Shown here: positions 61,014-64,000 of the stretch, one piece after another
Layout of the letters: the number at the start of each line of letters is the position of its first letter
Position numbering within the stretch: position 1 is the stretch's first letter
Source of the DNA: Deltaproteobacteria bacterium
GTDB taxonomy: Bacteria; Desulfobacterota_E; Deferrimicrobia; Deferrimicrobiales; Deferrimicrobiaceae
Length of the DNA: 64,000 nt
Direction of reading: 5' to 3'
Assembly (NCBI GenBank): GCA_023488945.1
Contig: JAMDBZ010000026.1
Coordinates: 14,979 to 78,978, forward strand
Notes under the pieces: model-generated
Told to the model about the DNA's origin: nothing
Seen by the model: only the letters and a program-made list of their open reading frames with translations
Databases searched by the model: none
Position numbers and translations under genes: made by a program

Positions 61014-61996
61014 CAGGCGGGGCGGACGGTGAGCCCGAGGTCGCCGATCATCCGCACGTCCTCTTCGGCGGGGCGACCCGCGGTCGTCAGGTAGTTCCCC
61101 GCCATCGTGCCGGTCGCCCCCGCGGCGAACATGAGCGCCTGCAGGTCCCGGAGGTTCACCTCCCGGCCTCCGCAGACGATGATCTCCCGCTGCGGGTGGC
61201 AGAGCCGCATCATCGCGATGATCTTGAGGCAGAGGATCGGCGTGAGGCACCGCGTTCCCTCGAGGGGGGTGCCGGCGATCGGGTTGAGGAAGTTGAGGGG
61301 GATGGAGTCGACGTCGAGGGCCCGCAGCTCCATCGCCAGCGCGACCCGGTCCGCGTCCGTCTCCCCGATCCCGAAGATCCCGCCGCAGCAGACCCACGCC
61401 CCGGCGGCCTTCGCCGCCCGGACCGCGCGGACGTCCTCCTCGTAATCGTGCGTCGTGCACATCGACGGGAAGAAGCGGCGCGACGTCTCGAGGTTGTGGT
61501 GGACCGACCGCAAGCCCCGCGACAGCAGGTACGCGATGTCGTCGGCCGACAGGAGCCCCACGCTGACGCAGGTCTCCAGCCCGAGTTCGTTCCGGATCCG
61601 CTCGACGGCATTCCCGACGCGGGCGAGTTCCTTCCGGTTCCGCATCGCGAGGCCCGAGCCGACGATGGAGAACTCCCGCGCGCCGCGCGCTTTCGCATCC
61701 CGGGCCGCCGCCAGGATCGCCTCCTCGTCGATCAGCGGGTACTTCTCGACGTTCGCCTGCGAGCGCCGCGACTGGGAGCAGAAGGAGCAGTCCTCCGAGC
61801 AGAGGCCGGACTTCGCGTTGACGATGGAGCAGAGCCGGATCGCGTCCCCCTTGAACGCCCGGCGGACCGCGTCGGTGACGGAAAGGAGCCGCCACAGGTC
61901 TTCTCCCGGAAGCCCCAGCACGGCCAACGCGTCCTCTGCGCCGATCCCGCGCCCGGACATCGCCTCGTCCCGGATTTTCCCGAAGAAGTCCGCCAT
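61013..61996 (-). CDS. bioB: Biotin synthase
   Basis: 327-residue radical-SAM enzyme inserting sulfur into dethiobiotin. The [4Fe-4S] motif is NAKSGLCSEDCSFCSQS (C-x3-C-x2-C). YLLSRGLRSVHHNLETSRRFF, SVGLLSADD and LNFLNPIAGTPLEG are family blocks. The conserved auxiliary-cluster Arg/Cys region IVCGGREVNLRDLQ is present. The ATG at 61996 gives a start like other BioB proteins. It is the first gene of bioBFAD and lies 52 bp downstream of a BirA-type operator. Confidence 0.95.
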   Translation of the reverse strand: MADFFGKIRDEAMSGRGIGAEDALAVLGLPGEDLWRLLSVTDAVRRAFKGDAIRLCSIVNAKSGLCSEDCSFCSQSRRSQANVEKYPLIDEEAILAAARDAKARGAREFSIVGSGLAMRNRKELARVGNAVERIRNELGLETCVSVGLLSADDIAYLLSRGLRSVHHNLETSRRFFPSMCTTHDYEEDVRAVRAAKAAGAWVCCGGIFGIGETDADRVALAMELRALDVDSIPLNFLNPIAGTPLEGTRCLTPILCLKIIAMMRLCHPQREIIVCGGREVNLRDLQALMFAAGATGTMAGNYLTTAGRPAEEDVRMIGDLGLTVRPA

Positions 61997-62047
61997 GCCC
62001 CCTCGACAACACAACAGATGTACGTATTTTTTCCGAAAGGGAATACG

Positions 62048-62081
62048 CTGTCAACCCATAAGGGCATATGGAAGTTTACAG
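62048..62081 (-). promoter_or_regulatory. BirA-type biotin operator overlapping the bioB promoter
   Basis: The plus strand reads CTGTCAACC, 16 bp, AGTTTACAG. This matches the TTGTAAACC-N15/16-GGTTTACAA operator known for biotin repressor BirA, with one or two changes in each half. The near half contains TTGACA on the minus strand (62054-62049), which can serve as the bioB -35, so BirA binding would block RNA polymerase. The birA gene itself is not in the window. Confidence 0.8.
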
Positions 62082-62084
62082 GAT

Positions 62085-62288
62085 TCCAGACTGATAAGCG
62101 GTTCGACCGTCACCAGGGACGAGGACCCCAAGCCCCCCGCAGGCCGCAACGACGCGGTGGACTTCAAAGGGCAGAAGCGAAGGAACGACACGCATGCATC
62201 CACGACCGACCCGCAGGCCCGGCTTTACCGGAAAGGGGACGGGCAGACGGCGAAGATGTCGTACATCGGCAACGTGCTGATGGAGAAC
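62085..62288 (+). pseudogene. IS5-type transposase fragment
   Basis: An open stretch encodes DFKGQKRRNDTHASTTDPQA, then ARLYRKGDGQTAKMSYIGN and VLMEN. This is the pattern (F-x-G-E-x-R-x-N-x-T-H-x-S-T-T-D-P, A-R-L-Y-R-K, G-x-x-L-M-E-N) of IS5-family DDE transposases just before their catalytic region. No N-terminal or DDE part remains. It is joined in frame to a regulator fragment. Confidence 0.75.
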
Positions 62289-62545
62289 CTGGCCGAGCTC
62301 GCCGCGGAGGTGGGCATCTCGAGGCGCAACCTCGCCTACTACGAGACCCAGCATCCCCCGTCGTCGATCCTACCCGAACTGGCCAAGGTCCTGAACGTGA
62401 CCATCAACGAGCTGATGGGGGCGACGCCGATCCGGAAGGCGGCCAGGGCCGGCAGCAGCCGCCTCCAGCGGCGGCTCGCTCAGATCGAGAAGCTTAACGC
62501 CCGCGAGAAGCGGCAGATCCTCCAGTTCCTCGATACATTCATCAG
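62289..62545 (+). pseudogene. Xre-type regulator fragment joined to the transposase piece
   Basis: Directly after the transposase piece the frame continues with AELAAEVGISRRNLAYYETQ, the second half of a helix-turn-helix, then HPPSSILPELAKVLNVTINE. A coiled tail RLQRRLAQIEKLNAREKRQI ends at LQFLDTFI. This is the C-terminal two thirds of a small Xre-family repressor whose first helices are missing. The fusion may still be translated from an upstream ATG, but function is doubtful. Confidence 0.7.
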
Positions 62546-62647
62546 CGTGAGGGTATCTGTGGCAGAAGCAGGTGCCGAAGAGAAAAGGATGGTTAGCACC
62601 GCCAGTGCAACGACGATCCGGGGAATCACCTTGCCGGTGGTTCTCAT
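62540..62647 (-). pseudogene. 5' end of a truncated secreted-protein gene
   Basis: The minus strand from ATG at 62647 (preceded by GCGAGGAACCC) encodes a good signal peptide: MRTTGKVIPRIVVALAVLTI, then LFSSAPASATDTL. The sequence is cut by the junction with the Xre fragment at about 62545, leaving about 35 native codons. It may be the start of the Rhs-type gene whose core pieces lie upstream at 62.82-62.98 kb, or another exported protein. Confidence 0.45.
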
Positions 62648-62819
62648 GGGTTCCTCGCTCTATGATGGAACGGATATTGACGATCTCGCTGCTGAGGTGT
62701 TGTGGGGAACAAAACGATAACATTCGGATATTCTTTTTCGTAGATGATTGCATAATACTAACGATGGGTAAAACCGACGGCAAGAAAAATCTCCTTCTGA
62801 AGTCACCCCCGTTTCGACC

Positions 62820-62975
62820 GGACACTACAGTGGAACTGCGCAGATGATCGGTGTGGTAATAGTAGATCACCGTGGGGTATTTCGAAACGATCCTGTTCCC
62901 GCCCGCGAAAATGTGCTTCGTGCAGACACCGTCGGTGCATTCGTATAGCTTGCCCAGGTATACGGTCGCCGGTCG
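62820..62975 (-). pseudogene. Rhs/YD-repeat core fragment
   Basis: The minus strand encodes TVYLGKLYECTDGVCTKHIF, AGGNRIVSK and VIYYYHTDHLRSSTVVS. This matches the C-terminal Rhs core of polymorphic-toxin proteins (Y-I-G-x-L-Y-E, Y-Y-H-T-D-H-L-G-S-S, with one G to R change). It is about 50 codons long, with no start and an early end. The low-GC spacer 62.72-62.81 kb next to it holds nothing recognised. Confidence 0.75.
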
Positions 62976-63011
62976 GCGACGGGCGCGTGCGCGGACGCCT
63001 GCGAGGAGCGG

Positions 63012-63284
63012 TTATTCGAACAGGTCGGCGTGCGTCCCCGAGGTCTCGAACAGGATCCAGTCCGGACCGAGCCGGTAGATCAACAGCCAGTCCGGCTCGA
63101 TGTGGCATTCCCGGCGGCCGACGTAGTTGCCGACGAGGGGATGATCTCGATGGCGGGGCTCCAGCGGTTCCTGTTCAATCAGCTTTTCCATGATGCGCCG
63201 CAATTTGCTCATGTCCTTCCCGCGGCGCTGCATCCGCTTGACGTCCTTCTCGAACCGCCCCGTCGTCCTCGACGCCAGCGGCAT
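63012..63284 (-). CDS. yafQ: YafQ-type mRNA interferase toxin
   Basis: 90-residue RelE-superfamily toxin of the YafQ group. It has TTGRFEKDVKRMQRRGKDMS and KLRRIMEKLIEQEPL. The catalytic region HRDHPLVGNYVGRRECHIEPDW (in pieces: DHPLVGNY, HIEPDWLLIYRL) ends in FETSGTHADLFE, with the His residues of YafQ. It overlaps the stop of the upstream antitoxin by one base. Confidence 0.92.
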   Translation of the reverse strand: MPLASRTTGRFEKDVKRMQRRGKDMSKLRRIMEKLIEQEPLEPRHRDHPLVGNYVGRRECHIEPDWLLIYRLGPDWILFETSGTHADLFE

Positions 63285-63544
63285 CAGATACCCAGCTTCC
63301 GGAACATCTCGTCAGCTGACTTGTAGGTGTGGATGTCCTCGCCGCGGTCAGTCTTCTCGAAGGTCCTTCGTGTCTCGGCGTTGGGAAGCCGCACCAGGAA
63401 GGGCAATCCCCTGTGGGCCTTGACCTGGCGGTAGAACAGGTTGATCGCCTCGGTGGTCGTCATCCCGAGCTTGTGGAAGATGGTCTCCACCTGGTCCTTG
63501 AGCTTCTCGTCGGTCCTGGCCCGGATCATCGCGGTCTTGGCCAT
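63284..63544 (-). CDS. dinJ: DinJ/RelB-type antitoxin
   Basis: 86-residue ribbon-helix-helix antitoxin. The start MAKTAMIRARTDEKLKDQVE and GMTTTEAINLFYRQVKAHRG are typical of DinJ/RelB. The C-terminal toxin-binding tail has DIHTYKSADEMFRKLGI. AAGGAGGTGGATC precedes the ATG. It pairs with YafQ downstream, and a palindromic operator lies 33 bp upstream. Confidence 0.93.
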   Translation of the reverse strand: MAKTAMIRARTDEKLKDQVETIFHKLGMTTTEAINLFYRQVKAHRGLPFLVRLPNAETRRTFEKTDRGEDIHTYKSADEMFRKLGI

Positions 63545-63576
63545 GATCCACCTCCTTGCTTACTTTCAACCACAAT

Positions 63577-63594
63577 GTATCTCATACGGGATAC
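63577..63594 (-). promoter_or_regulatory. Palindromic operator upstream of dinJ-yafQ
   Basis: GTATC and GATAC flank an 8-bp centre (GTATCTCATACGGGATAC). This is a good site for the DinJ ribbon-helix-helix protein, between the ribosome site and the presumed promoter. The rest of 63.60-63.87 kb holds nothing clear except a TACAAT at 63814-63819 that may serve the downstream gene. Confidence 0.5.
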
Positions 63595-63870
63595 GGAGTC
63601 AATCGCCCGGCGCGGCCCGGCGGGCTCCGCGCGCAGGTGCGAAGGCCCGTCAAAAGGCCGCAGCCCGAGCACGGAGACCGCTCGCACCGCGCGCAAAAAC
63701 TGACCATCGGACATTATTCCGCACGTTTCCATTTAAGAACCAGGAGCCGATCGCCGGATCGTCCGGGATTCGAATGTCCGCTTTGAGTTCAGACGGGGAA
63801 GCGAAATTTCCTCTACAATAATCAGGTGCCGCCTGAGTGAAACATTGCAGCCAGGGAGATCACGACCGCA

Positions 63871-64000
63871 ATGACCCGGACCGCCCGCCTGATCGTGTTC
63901 GACCTGGACGGGACGCTCGTCGACTCGAAGGACGACCTGGCCTCCTCCGTCAACTTCGCCCTCGCGGCGTTCGGTTTTCCCGCCCTCCCGAACCCGGTCG
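63871..64000 (+). CDS. HAD-superfamily phosphatase, phosphoglycolate-phosphatase-like (partial)
   Basis: The first 43 codons are in the window and the gene continues past the edge. The start is RLIVFDLDGTLVDSKDDLAS, the DxDGTLVDS nucleophile motif of haloacid-dehalogenase phosphatases. The following ASSVNFALAAFGFPALP is typical of phosphoglycolate phosphatases (Gph). The start ATG has AGGGAG upstream. Substrate unconfirmed because the cap domain and C-terminus are not visible. Confidence 0.75.
   Translation, partial: MTRTARLIVFDLDGTLVDSKDDLASSVNFALAAFGFPALPNPV

Overview
This is a GC-rich window with tightly packed operons. It reads as the chromosome of an anaerobic, probably deltaproteobacterial (Desulfobacterota-like) organism. 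That placement is an inference from gene content: ATP-dependent benzoyl-CoA reduction, aldehyde:ferredoxin and indolepyruvate:ferredoxin oxidoreductases, ADP-forming acyl-CoA synthetase, and two branched-chain-type ABC uptake systems each linked to a phenylacetate-CoA-ligase-like gene. No rRNA, tRNA or CRISPR array was seen.

Layout. 0.2-6.1 kb (minus): a TPR protein, a lipoprotein and an oligopeptide-type ABC transporter without its ATPases. 6.2-9.6 kb (plus): tldD, a DedA protein and a tandem GNAT. 9.7-16.8 kb (plus): oah-bcrCBAD-gcdH, the class I benzoyl-CoA reductase, the ring hydrolase and a glutaryl-CoA dehydrogenase, with codon use visibly different from the flanks. 16.8-18.5 kb: gene scraps (a bioD piece, an Rhs piece) and two toxin-antitoxin pairs. 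18.5-43.0 kb (minus): a long catabolic cluster with thiolases, liv transporter, feruloyl-CoA-synthetase-like ligase, AOR, Ior, paaK, beta-oxidation genes, an ADP-forming acyl-CoA synthetase, an HgdB/BcrB-like protein with its ATPase activator, and dch and had, which complete upper benzoyl-CoA degradation. 43.0-49.1 kb (minus): a second livKHMGF-paaK operon. 49.7-52.6 kb: GNAT, Rrf2 regulator, amidohydrolase, SDR. 52.6-56.9 kb: an unstable region with an ada scrap, a Phd/PIN pair, an attC-like site beside a higBA cassette, and an exact 778-bp tandem duplication across a HAD gene and tatC. 56.9-62.1 kb (minus): bioB-bioF-bioA-bioD plus a VTT membrane protein, under a BirA-type operator. 62.1-64.0 kb: transposase, regulator and Rhs scraps, a dinJ-yafQ pair, and the start of a HAD phosphatase.

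How the genes could work together (inference). Aromatic acids enter through the liv-type transporters and are activated by the PaaK-like and Fcs-like ligases. Aryl pyruvates and aldehydes are handled by Ior and AOR. Phenylpropanoid-type CoA esters are shortened by the hydratase, dehydrogenase and thiolase to benzoyl-CoA. BcrCBAD, Dch, Had and Oah then dearomatise and open the ring. Glutaryl-CoA dehydrogenase and the remaining thiolases feed acetyl-CoA. A family of about 150-200 bp dispersed intergenic repeats is scattered through the window, one copy lying inside the biotin operon.
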